From Halisarca cf. caerulea (Eukaryota; Porifera; Demospongiae; Chondrillida; Halisarcidae), in assembly GCA_963170055.1 (NCBI GenBank), contig CAUJGJ010000444.1:20001-37500 (forward strand): a stretch of 17,500 bases of DNA, read 5' to 3'. This document shows, in pieces, positions 8,073 to 16,843 of this stretch (its first letter is position 1; each line of letters starts with the position of its first letter). The position numbers were made by a program, and so were the translations under genes. Under the pieces are notes generated by a model that worked only from the letters and a program-made list of their open reading frames with translations, was not told the DNA's origin and did not search any database.

Positions 8073-8246
8073 CAGAGGACCCTGGTTTATCCGACCACGT
8101 TTGTTCCCCATAGAATGTGTGAGATAAACCAGGTGTGGGATAAATCAGGGTACATAGTACACAGAGCGGTGATGGTGATTCACAGCAGAGTGTCGGATAA
8201 ATGAGGTTTTCGGATAAACCAGTGTCGGATAAACCAGGTGTGGCTG
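8073..8246. mobile_element. 174 bp pogo/Tigger-like MITE
   Basis: The left end CAGAGGACCCTGGTTTATCC followed by GAC matches the reverse complement of the right end (8224-8246) at 18 of 23 positions, with 15 identical in a row. The element begins CAG and ends CTG, and is flanked by TA (8071-8072, 8247-8248). These are hallmarks of pogo/Tigger-type elements. GATAAACCAG and its variants recur inside. No transposase is present. Confidence 0.82.
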
Positions 8247-8248
8247 TA

Positions 8249-8887
8249 TCTAGTACCTGTCATTGACTATATACAAGTTAATTGTAGTGGTACAATACAT
8301 GCATGTCTACATTGACCTACCCAACACCTTGTTCTGCATGGCTAGAGGTCTGCTGTGCGTTCCTTGCACATGCATGAACTTAACAATAATGCAGACAAGA
8401 AATGAGTTCCCCCATCATACTGTACTAAGTCTCACGCGGTAATGCTGTTCTCATGATATAACTAAACACTTCATAGTTAGAACACAGAAAAGTGCTTCCT
8501 TGTATGGTCCCAAGGGGATAACAAAGACACAATGCTGCCGCAGCACACAGTAAACAACACCATGCATAAAACAGGGCCGGAATTCATGCTTCAATCTGCT
8601 ACGATTGAGGATAACCAGTTTTATGGTGGTGTACTTTTGAACTCGTTCCAATTAGCAGTTTTGATAGATTAAATGAGGGGTGATCATCACATTGGGCTTC
8701 GATATACGTAGGTTGGTACATGTACCAACCAGAAAGTGACTTATAAAATTCCACATACATGCAAAATCATGAAATTCATGTGATATTTAAAAAATCATGT
8801 GGATTTGGTTGTCTATGACTTGAGCAAGTGGTGAATTACTCAAATAATATTGATTCATATTATGTAAATTTGTTGTTGACTGTGCAT
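8249..8887. other. No gene seen; contains a 20 bp palindrome
   Basis: The open frame at 8451-8651 on the minus strand resembles nothing known and lacks splice or start context. The only clear structures are the palindrome at 8711-8730 and loose ATCATG/CATGTG repeats around 8750-8800. Confidence 0.4.
8711..8730. repeat. Perfect 20 bp palindrome
   Basis: GGTTGGTACA is followed directly by its reverse complement TGTACCAACC, with no spacer. Binding site for a dimeric factor or chance; no gene is adjacent. Confidence 0.85.
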
Positions 8888-8897
8888 GAGTCAACAC

Positions 8898-8998
8898 GAG
8901 TCTAACAAGCTAGCCCATCCCTGCTAGCACCCTATGGGCGAGAAAAACGTCTTTCTTGCCCGTAGGGCATTTACGGGACGGGCTAGGTTGTTAGAGTA
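8898..8998. mobile_element. 101 bp foldback MITE with 10 bp target duplication
   Basis: GAGTCAACAC occurs at 8888-8897 and 8999-9008, bracketing a near-complete hairpin. CTAACAAGCTAGCCC on the left pairs with GGGCTAGGTTGTTAG on the right, and GGGCGAGAAA pairs imperfectly with TTTCTTGCCC near the centre. The long direct repeat and the self-complementary body indicate a recent insertion. Confidence 0.78.
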
Positions 8999-9008
8999 GA
9001 GTCAACAC

Positions 9009-9458
9009 TATAGCAATCTATATAATTATATGTGTGAATGTACAGATGTCCCACATGACTAAGCACGCTCACATGATTTAGAGTATTTACAGAGTTAAAA
9101 TACACAATAACAGTCAGCTGTTGATGACCGATTCTCACTCAGTCATTTTGGTGACGGACAGACCAACAAATCATGCCATAAAAACTGGAGGAAAGGTTCC
9201 ACAAAACAAGACTAAAACTAATAGTCACTGGTTGCACCATAATAGAACTGACTAGAAGAAACCGGTAATTTCTTTTACCTATGCATACGTGTATACATAA
9301 AGTCATAAAAAGAACACGAAATAATATAGAGACATTCATGAAATTGAAAAAAAAAACGCTAAGATAGTGTGAACATGGTAAATTCTGAAGTACGTAAATA
9401 TGAAAATATAATGGATGGATTACCATTTGAGAGGATGGGTCATTTAAAGAACATAGAT
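9009..9458. other. Presumed 3' UTR and downstream flank of the sulfotransferase gene
   Basis: Read on the minus strand this follows the terminal stop at 9461-9459. I see no clear AATAAA signal close by and no convincing SECIS-type hairpin by eye. The 9139-9462 open frame on the minus strand is low-complexity and unrecognised. Confidence 0.35.
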
Positions 9459-9893
9459 TCATTCGCTTTCAAAAGTGTACCTGCTCAGCCAGGGTACCTT
9501 GTCAATTTCCGCCTGTACGACTGCCTTCTGTTCTTCGCTCCACTCAACCTTGTCCCTTGTTTTTGACAGTTCACTGAAAATGTGTTCCTTACACGTCTTA
9601 AGGTATCAGTCGAAACATGTAACTCCGAGAAAATCACAGATTTTCTCCACCTCCCCTTGAGGATCCTTAACAAGGTCAGCCAAGTGTAACTGGTGTAGAT
9701 CTATCTTGATCTCTGGGTCCCGTTGCATGTGGTAAACTGCGTGAATGTTACGAAAGTAGGCTTTTATTCTGAAGTCAAGAAGCTCTGAATTGTCCATTTG
9801 TCCTCCGTTGTTGACCAGTTCCTTTCGCTTGTCAGATCCACCTTGAAGGTATATCGTCATGGTAGCAATGTTGTCAAATGGATTCCGAACAAT
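9459..9893 (-). CDS. Sulfotransferase exon 3 (C-terminal half, 3'-phosphate motif), with in-frame TGA
   Basis: An acceptor (CATTTTCCTGATAG) ends at 9894, and exon 3 starts in phase 0 with IVRNPFDNIATM (protein residues 246-257). That is the conserved RNP-x-D motif that binds the 3'-phosphate of PAPS, and the substitution of Ala for the usual Ser in it is seen in relatives. It continues with polar helices, a DLHQLHLADLVKDPQGEV segment and ICDFLGVTC, the typical C-terminal sulfotransferase block. At 9608-9606 there is an in-frame TGA. The same frame then goes on for 48 more codons (YLKTCKEHIF ... KVEWS ... WLSRYTFESE) to TGA at 9461-9459. This is just what family members have at their C-terminus. 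The protein is about 340 residues if the first TGA stops translation and about 389 if it is read through. Confidence 0.85.
9606..9608 (-). other. In-frame TGA inside the conserved sulfotransferase C-terminus
   Basis: The codons around it read GTT ACA TGT TTC GAC TGA TAC CTT AAG ACG TGT. The aligned position in relatives is normally a sense codon before Tyr-Leu. One base change from TGG, TGT/TGC, CGA, GGA, TCA or TTA would create it. Options are a nonsense allele, an assembly error, stop readthrough or selenocysteine. No SECIS-like element was identified by eye. Confidence 0.8.
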
Positions 9894-9997
9894 CTATCAG
9901 GAAAATGACACAAAGGACACAAGATGTCAGATGTACGTATGTATCTATGTGGATACAATAGTCGACACAACTATGTATTCATTTCTTGGTAAGAAAG

Positions 9998-10177
<180 letters not shown>

Positions 10178-10213
10178 CCATCCACAATACATAATTCACG
10201 CCTTTCTACAAAC

Positions 10214-10945
10214 CTGCATCATTTTCACAGGAACCTTAACCGTCTGCTGTATCTGTTTGTATATACTTCTCCACCCTGTATTGCTCCCTTCATACATGGC
10301 TGTCGCAGAACCAGCCTCTTTCTCCCCTATAACCGCGATGTGGCCCTTGTACGTTCCCATGAAGGCATTTTCTATGAAGAGCGAGTATCCTCGGGCCATG
10401 TGTCTCGAGTATCCGTAAGCCACCTTCTTAGCCCTAACATAGAGTGCAGTGTACAGGACTGAACGGTTTAGGTGATAATCTGGGTTCTCTTGCCACTTTT
10501 TAAACAACTGATAGTCGGTTGCCACAACAATGTTGGGGTGGGCATCAATTAGAGAACCCAAAATAGAGCTGCCACCACGGCCATGACCAACGAAAAACAG
10601 GAAATACTTGACCTTGCTAATGACTTCCTGTGGGAGGAGATTGGCTTCTATGAGGGGCATAGAAATCCACGTGTGACTGTAATGCTCTTTTCTTCCTTCA
10701 CTTCGCTCCTTCACCAGTTTCAGGTTATCACTGCTCATGTTTCCAAGCAGGTGACTCCTCGGCAGACCCATTACATCTAGGACATCAGCCTGAGCATCTT
10801 GGTGGGCCGACTGCACTACATGAAGGTGGCTTTGAAGCTGGTGGTGATGTCGTCTAGTACTCCTGGACACGAGAATGATCACGAATCCTATTACTAATCC
10901 ACTGACAACGAAAGAAAACAACTTTGAGCGCTTTATAAACTGAAT
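10214..10945 (-). CDS. Sulfotransferase exon 2 (membrane anchor and 5'-phosphosulfate loop)
   Basis: Acceptor TTCTATTGCAG ends at 10946, and donor CAG|GTTTGT lies at 10214/10213. The exon is 732 bp, exactly 244 codons, phase 0 at both ends. With the ATG from 12865-12863 the protein starts MIQFIKRSKLF, then a hydrophobic anchor at residues 10-28, a polar stem to about 110, and FLFFVGHGRGGSSILGSL (116-133). The last is the 5'-PSB loop that holds the sulfate donor PAPS. DAHPNIVVATDYQLFKKW follows, then VIGEKEAG. Possible N-glycosylation sites are NMS at 70 and NRS at 161. It should be a type II Golgi enzyme transferring sulfate to a glycan or to tyrosine. The acceptor substrate cannot be read from sequence. 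If the exon were not spliced, an ATG at 10981 could start it instead. Confidence 0.9.
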
Positions 10946-11249
10946 CTGCAATAGAATGAACACACACAATGAAAAGTACATACGTACATACATATTATGT
11001 AGGATTAGTCTCGTGGAGCCAGACACTATTCCTTATCCTCTACACAACTGCCAGAACAAGGGGTGGATACATAGTAAATATTGTCTGGCTCTGTAAGACC
11101 ATGTACAGGGAAATTCATTACAACAAATCCCAGGGGACACCGAAAATTCTTCGATATATCAGAAATTCACTATAATCAGATACACTGATAATAGTGGACC
11201 ACTACCTGGGACACACATGTATGTGTTCACTACAGGCAGAATCATTATA
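10946..11249. other. Sulfotransferase intron 1, 3' portion; no gene seen
   Basis: The short open frames here belong to the intron and resemble nothing known. GGACCACTACCTGGG at about 11197 and the sequence that follows lead into the transposon at 11250. Confidence 0.4.
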
Positions 11250-12109
11250 CAGAGACACCTTGCTAATCCAACACTCCATGGGACATGGAGAATGTGGCAG
11301 ATTACAGAGGTTGTCGGATTATCAAGTGACTCTTAGCATACTCAAGTATGGTGACTGTACCTCATAAGATGGTCAAGTTAGAGAGAATGTCGGATTATAG
11401 AGGTAAACGTATCAAAATCTATTCGTTTTGGGCTTCCGTTTACACGAATTCGACGTAAACGAATGCTGGAACCGCATCGATTTGAAAACGCATACCAAAG
11501 TGGATTAGTTCGGATCCGCCGTTTCAATTCTGTCGTGTAAACGGCGAACCCGCATACATTTTAATCCAGTCACATGACAAAAGTTGCGCAAACCGTCTTG
11601 GGAGCACAAAATGATTTGCAAGTGGACGAAAACAGCTTCGTAGTATCGAATATGTTCTTTTGTTCGACTTGTATTAGGTCTATCGCCTTTGATAGCACTT
11701 TCAATGATTTTTCCCTACGAAAAAAAGAGTTCTGTAGTTGGAAGCGATGCTATTTTCGTCCTATTGGGCTATTCGTCCTCACGAAATTGCCGAGCAGGAC
11801 AGCCACGAAAGCATCGAATCTTCGTCGGTTGTGGATACACCCTGAACTAAAGTAAAAACTGAAATTAGGGGAAAATCTGCACTAACACTTTTTCGTGGAT
11901 TTCTGAGCACATGCCAGTCACGTGGTTGCTTTCGATGGCTAATCTGGATCAGGTTGAAGTCCGGATTCGTGTAAACACTAATGAAAACGGTCACGCATGT
12001 ATCCGTTTTAGGCAGGATTGGATTCGTGTAAACGTATAGTCTAATTTGGTGACCACACCTCATAAGATGGTCAGATTAGAGAGAATGTCGGATTATAGAG
12101 ACTTTACTG
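11250..12109. mobile_element. Pogo/Tigger-like element with a nested insertion
   Basis: The left end CAGAGACACCTTGCTAATCC and the reverse complement of the right end (CAGTAAAGTCTCTATAATCC) share the CAG start and the AATCC.AC core (14 of 23). TA flanks both sides (11248-11249, 12110-12111). Inside are GTCGGATTAT words and two 54 bp direct repeats (11349-11402, 12047-12100) that differ at 5 positions. Between these lies unrelated sequence. Either one element was split by an insertion with duplication, or two related elements lie side by side. It sits within intron 1 of the sulfotransferase gene. No transposase was found. Confidence 0.5.
11403..12046. mobile_element. Insertion rich in 'CGTGTAAACG' words, about 644 bp
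   Basis: It lies between two copies of a 54 bp repeat. TTCGTGTAAACG and its reverse complement CGTTTACACGAA recur near both ends (about 11440, 11530, 11965, 12020), partly as inverted repeats. It contains more CpG than its surroundings. The open frames on both strands (11574-11855 plus, 11779-12063 minus) are not recognised. It is probably a non-autonomous DNA transposon, but the exact ends are not certain. Confidence 0.45.
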
Positions 12110-12258
12110 TATGTATGTATATATGTAGGATAGCCGACAGGCCTAACAGGTACACAGACATGCCTGCAGAGATACATCATCAATATACGCAACTTGTATG
12201 CACATACGTACATAAGTGCACAAAAAGTACTCATGTGATCAATACATCTACATTTTGT

Positions 12259-12271
12259 ACACACACATACA

Positions 12272-12345
<74 letters not shown>
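12259..12345. repeat. Compound (ACGC)n(AC)n microsatellite
   Basis: ACGC units at about 12271-12290 lead into pure AC to 12345. It lies within sulfotransferase intron 1. Confidence 0.97.
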
Positions 12346-12347
<2 letters not shown>

Positions 12348-12856
12348 CCCACATGTACACACACCTACGTATCAACCCATAACTTAATTAACATGTTGCA
12401 TCTGCACAATGTCATGGTGATTGAAAATCTGATTGTGTAGCGACCAAAACACAATTCACAGATAAAGATAGACTCGCAGAGAAACATACAGAATTGGAAC
12501 TACAACCAACGATGTCCAATCGTACGTACATAATACAGCAACGCTAAGGTACAATGAGAATCATTCCATTTTCAACACAATCACAAGTACTGATGCGAGT
12601 AAATAAAACATGGGCCTACAAACACACAGATAACAAAGTATTTGACACACAAAGAACGAAATGCATTCAAACAGACAATTCATAGTATTCTTCATTAAAC
12701 CCAAGCATCATATAAACAACCCCCTTTCCCACAGAACCACGTAAGCAAGCGGGTGAACTCACAGACCTAACCAACATGTTGTTACCAAGGCCAACTGCGA
12801 GTTTTAAACACATTATACTTAGTCGGTAGTAGTTGAACAAAATACCATACTAGTAC
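12346..12856. other. Sulfotransferase intron 1, 5' portion; no gene seen
   Basis: AT-rich sequence with no exon-like open frame and no repeat with defined ends. Confidence 0.4.
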
Positions 12857-12862
12857 ACTCAC

Positions 12863-12865
12863 CAT
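12863..12865 (-). CDS. Proposed first coding exon of the sulfotransferase: the start codon only
   Basis: On the minus strand CAGCTGCATACATG is followed directly by a strong donor GTGAGT (12862-12857). Splicing to the acceptor at 10946 puts ATG in phase 0 next to ATT CAG TTT, giving MIQFIKRSK and then the membrane anchor, a well-formed N-terminus for a type II protein. The intron (10946-12862) would be 1917 bp. A good acceptor (TTCGTTGTTTCAG) ends 14 bases before the donor, so the boundary of the leader exon is uncertain. The alternative is a start at 10981 within unspliced sequence (MYFSLCVFILLQIQF). Confidence 0.4.
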
Positions 12866-13160
12866 GTATGCAGCTGCTGAAACAACGAAAGTATTCGGTA
12901 AAAATACAAAGAGATATGGGATTGCCTAAACCTAAACAATGCTGATTCTTCCTGCGCAATAACAATTCTGAAACTGAAACGAGATTTTTTGCAGAAACGT
13001 GAATTCGAATCGGAATAGTGTCTAGTATCTATATTATATATAGAAACCAAATTATATATAAACCTGTATATAACGACCACCATGGTCTTTGCAGGCAAGC
13101 TATCCTTATGCAGAGGTACGTGCATTAGACTAAGTATCACTGAGGTGGCGGCCAACGGAG
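12866..13160 (-). other. Presumed 5' leader or promoter region of the sulfotransferase gene
   Basis: The sequence upstream of the proposed ATG contains several ATGs, a TATATATAATTTGG-like AT-rich stretch near 13050-13065, and a CpG-containing GGCCGCCACC at about 13150. The 98-codon open frame here (13155 to 12859) is in a different frame from the ATG and ends within the donor, so I regard it as leader or chance. Confidence 0.3.
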
Positions 13161-14807
13161 CAGCCTACATGCAGTAGCCACAAATGACAGGATTCAGAGG
13201 TCTTCCGGCAATACAAGTGCACGTGATATCTAAGGCAGTTTTCACTGTATTTCATGTCCTACACTGTATGCTGGGATTTGGCCGGTGTTTAATGTTAATG
13301 AATGATTGCATGAATCAGAATCATTGTGGCAAGATTTGTATTTTTTAATGTAAATATTTGCATGACCCTCACTGTGTGCCATGATAAATTGTACCATTTT
13401 CTATTTTTCATACTTTCATTTGTTTTCCTTATTGTATCTTATATCTTAGTCTGGCTTTACTGACCCTTGCCTTAATTCTTATGAATGCTGCAATTGTGAA
13501 GGGCAGATGGAGGAATGGCTGAGTCATAATACAAGTCCACTTGTTTCCTGGCTGATGTGGTGTCCTGGGTAAACACTCTCCCCAGTATACAGTAAACTAG
13601 CTGATCTAAGCAGAGGACTTGGTTTTCCATTGCAACTTGTAGATTCAACCAGAGTCACTGAATGCTTATGCACACATTTAACCGGCTGAGAACATTCACT
13701 GTGAGTTTGTAAACATAGATTTTAATTTAGATTGTAAGAATGTTGTGTAATTGTGATGAAAAATAATAATGAATTAAGGCTTGTCTGGACTACTTGATCA
13801 TCCCTGTAAGTTCTTGTGCAGAGGAAGGGGGAGGGGTTAAAAAGGAGTCTAGCAAGCCAGACTAGTATATAAAATAAAGTCAGCATTCAAAGTTATGTGG
13901 GCTCGCATCAACCAGTCAACCAGTAGTGGTACAGAGTACTCTGTTTTCACCGTGTGTCTTTGAAAGGGAGAGCTCTATTGTGGCAACCAAATTCATTGCA
14001 TGATCCACACGTGATAAAGAGTTGATACAATAGATAGATAGATAGATAAATTTAATTTTTAGTAGGAAATGTCCCATCAGCTACCTAGGGTTACCTATAC
14101 CGTGGTAAAAGCTGTGATCTCCAGCTATACCTTAGTTAAGCACAGAGCATCGTCTCTGAATGCTAAAACATTCCTAACAGCGAAATCATTACGTCATATT
14201 AGTCTCACGTGATACCTATCAGACGAGCAGTCATGTGAGTGCATTTTGCTGAATACGGTATTACAGTCAGCGAGATTTGCCATAAAAATCAACATAATTA
14301 TTATTATGTATTTGCGTTGAGTGGTAGTGGTTGCCTATTGTACGTTCAGTCGATGCCACATTTATATCCTTCAAGCTTTGCAGGGAAATCATGATGCTCT
14401 TCCTCGCTCCAACAACAGAAGCGAGAAGAACATGCCTTAGTGCGAAAACCACTGGCTAGATTTATCCCGATCTTATGGACGAAGAATCATGGATAGTGGA
14501 ATTGTGTGTGTATTTTACTTGTGGAAGCATGGCGGAAGGACGTCTATAACTGACTGCGACTAAAGACTGATGGTGATAAAGCCTATCCTTTTCGGACTAG
14601 GCCCAGATTTACGGAACTGTACCACGGTATATTGTGATCGGATAACTTCGGTACATCTACGTAGTCTGCGACTGATTCCTATGAGCTATGAGTACATCAT
14701 TGTGACAATAGATACTGAAGTGGCTATTTCAAGGGGCTCTAAACTCCATTGAATACCATTGTCTTCGTCGATATCACCTGTTTCTGGTATGATATCATCT
14801 CTACAAG
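13161..14807. other. No recognised gene; short (GATA)n tract
   Basis: Long AT-rich stretch between the sulfotransferase and the Ig-like exons. A TAGA tetranucleotide run lies at about 14030-14048. From about 14300 G+C rises. Short open frames on the minus (14267-14452) and plus (14570-14752) strands, and an ATGGCGGAAG at about 14530, could belong to first exons of the downstream plus-strand gene or of a divergent gene. None can be connected by convincing splice sites. Confidence 0.4.
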
Positions 14808-14915
14808 GCAGCGGGCAAGGAGACACAACAGCAAACACAAACTCTCGTTCTCGGACTGTGCGGGTCGTCCCTCACCGTGCGCCTAATTGGGCCCCGAGAA
14901 GAGAGTGGGGACTCG
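14808..14915 (+). CDS. Possible exon preceding the Ig-like exon (phase 1-1)
   Basis: The frame is open from just after a stop at 14750-14752 to a good donor, CTCG|GTAAGT, at 14915/14916. The last base is codon position 1 and joins exactly with AG at 15038-15039 to give Glu, so the reading continues ...REWGLEATQTY. The acceptor at 14806-14807 (CTACAAG) is weak and the true 5' end is unknown. The sequence is polar (Ser/Thr/Arg-rich). There is no signal peptide here. It could be a linker exon or may not be coding. Confidence 0.3.
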
Positions 14916-15037
14916 GTAAGTTGATTTACGTTTCACTATAGCTCATGGTTTCATTTTTTGTTTATGAACTTTAAGTTCGTTGACGTGTGTTGATTGATTT
15001 ATTATTGTTTCATTATTGCAAATCTATTTTCGTTTAG

Positions 15038-15367
15038 AGGCGACGCAAACTTACATCTCTTTCTCGGAGAAGACCCTACACTTCCAGAAATCCATCCGTC
15101 GTTTCGCGTACATAAATGGAAGGGAGAGAGAATTGGTACATCTATCGTTGCCTCTGAGTACCGATGTAAAGGAGTTGGTGTGGTTTCTGAATGGAAGTCA
15201 TTTGCACAGCGGACACCCGCGTTCGAATTCCTTACAAGTAGTCGTTTCTTTGGAGACACAAGGAGTATATACCTGTTGCCGTTTGGGGGAGGACAACCTG
15301 CTTCACTGTCTATTTGTGCGTGTTGTACGCCTTGTCAAGAAGGAGACCAAAACCTTTACTTTGAAAG
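15038..15367 (+). CDS. Ig-like domain exon
   Basis: Acceptor TTTTCGTTTAG ends at 15037. The frame is open for 110 codons and can leave at AAAG|GTGTGT (15367/15368, phase 1) or CAG|GTAGTT (15377/15378, phase 2). A phase 1-1 exon is the usual form for extracellular Ig modules. It reads LVWFLNGSHL (C-strand Trp, with an N-glycosylation site NGS), then SLQVVVSLETQGVYTC, matching the E-F strands with Tyr-x-Cys. The B-strand Cys expected near ELVHLSLPLS is absent, so the canonical disulfide is lost, but a second Cys follows directly after the F-strand one. It is probably part of a cell-surface or secreted protein. No other domain is visible in the window. Confidence 0.5.
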
Positions 15368-15607
15368 GTGTGTACAGGTAGTTATTTGTTACAGTAAATC
15401 TATAGGCGCTACTTGTGTGTAGTCTGTAAGACAGCTTAATAGTCAAAAATATACCTTTCAAGGTCGCCCATCGAGTTGTCACAGTGGGAGATGTACTCTA
15501 ATTTATACTAGATACTAGGAGTCTTCCCAATTATAGTGTCAACCCCCTGTAGTGTTAAATCATAGACCCTCTAAACTACGTACAAACCCCTTGAGTATCT
15601 ATGATTA

Positions 15608-15609
<2 letters not shown>
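15368..15609. other. No gene seen after the Ig-like exon
   Basis: Presumably an intron. TCATAGAC and GTATCTATGA form weak inverted words around 15565 and 15600, leading into the TG array. Confidence 0.35.

Positions 15610-15670
<61 letters not shown>
15610..15670. repeat. (GT)n microsatellite
   Basis: Pure GT over 61 bases, followed directly by a small palindromic CCATAG...CTATGG. Confidence 0.98.
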
Positions 15671-15671
<1 letters not shown>

Positions 15672-15861
15672 CCATAGTCTATTATCTATGGTGTGGCTGT
15701 GTGTCATAAATTTTGTCTGGATTGTTTTACTTGAAGCCTACATCATCCTAGGTTAGATCCCTTGTAAGAAATCTTCAGGGTGCATTCTAGGAGAAAAGTC
15801 CACTATGCTGTAACCAAATATGGTCACATACTCACAATACATTGATGATTTCATTCCCAAA

Positions 15862-15886
15862 TGTCTTGTGACCCTGTCACAAGACA
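15862..15886. repeat. Perfect 11 bp inverted repeat with 3 bp spacer
   Basis: TGTCTTGTGAC, CCT, GTCACAAGACA. A third, imperfect copy (TGTCTTATGACCAGTCACAA) follows at once at 15887-15905. Confidence 0.85.
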
Positions 15887-16087
15887 TGTCTTATGACCAG
15901 TCACAAGGGCTTGTGGCAAGCATTCACAGTGTGTGTGTGTACAAGTACACACAGATTCCTCATGTCTGATTTTCTGTACTTGATTCTGATATCAGGTCAT
16001 CATGCATCTTGTACATTTGGGCTGGGTACATTGTGCATGTTTGTGTATACATGTACAAAAGTCAGTATTACATGTGCACCTAGCTTG

Positions 16088-16610
<523 letters not shown>

Positions 16611-16843
16611 TGGTGTGGTGTGGTGTGGTGCGGTGCGGTGCGGTGTGGTGTGGTGTGGTGTGGTGTGGTGCGGTATGGTGTGGTGTGGTGTGGTGTGGTG
16701 TGGTGTGGTGCGGTGCGGTGTGGTGCGGTGCGGTGCAGTGTGGTGTGGTGCGGTGCGGTGTGGTGTGGTGCGGTGCGGTGTAGTGTGGTGTGGTGTGGTG
16801 TGGTGTGGTGCGGTGCGGTGTGGTGCGGTGCGATGTGGTGCGG
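16611..16843. repeat. Pentanucleotide array, 46 units of TGGTG or CGGTG
   Basis: Exact 5-base periodicity from 16611 to 16840. Of 46 units, 17 begin with C (counting CGGTA, CAGTG and CGATG) and the rest with T. All other variants (CGGTA, CAGTG, TAGTG, CGATG) are also transitions. There are no length changes, so the array stays in register. Open frames through it encode only short artificial repeats. Confidence 0.97.

Noticed and set aside
9009..9458. SECIS element to decode the TGA
   Set aside because: Several ATGA words occur on the minus strand, but I could not fold a convincing hairpin with the AA loop and paired GA by eye. Left open as a test.
9485..9673. 62-codon minus-strand frame crossing the in-frame TGA
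   Set aside because: It is in another frame; the main frame after the TGA matches the family's C-terminus, so a frameshift explanation is not needed.
11574..12063. Open frames of 93 and 94 codons as a transposase
   Set aside because: No DDE/D-type motif or helix-turn-helix pattern is recognisable, and they overlap on opposite strands.
12859..13155. 98-codon minus-strand frame just upstream of the sulfotransferase start
   Set aside because: It ends at the donor in a different frame from the proposed ATG and has no recognisable domain. Treated as leader sequence.
14994..15422. 142-codon plus-strand frame overlapping the Ig-like exon
   Set aside because: The alternative frame lacks domain features, while the other frame has the Ig pattern and matching splice phases.
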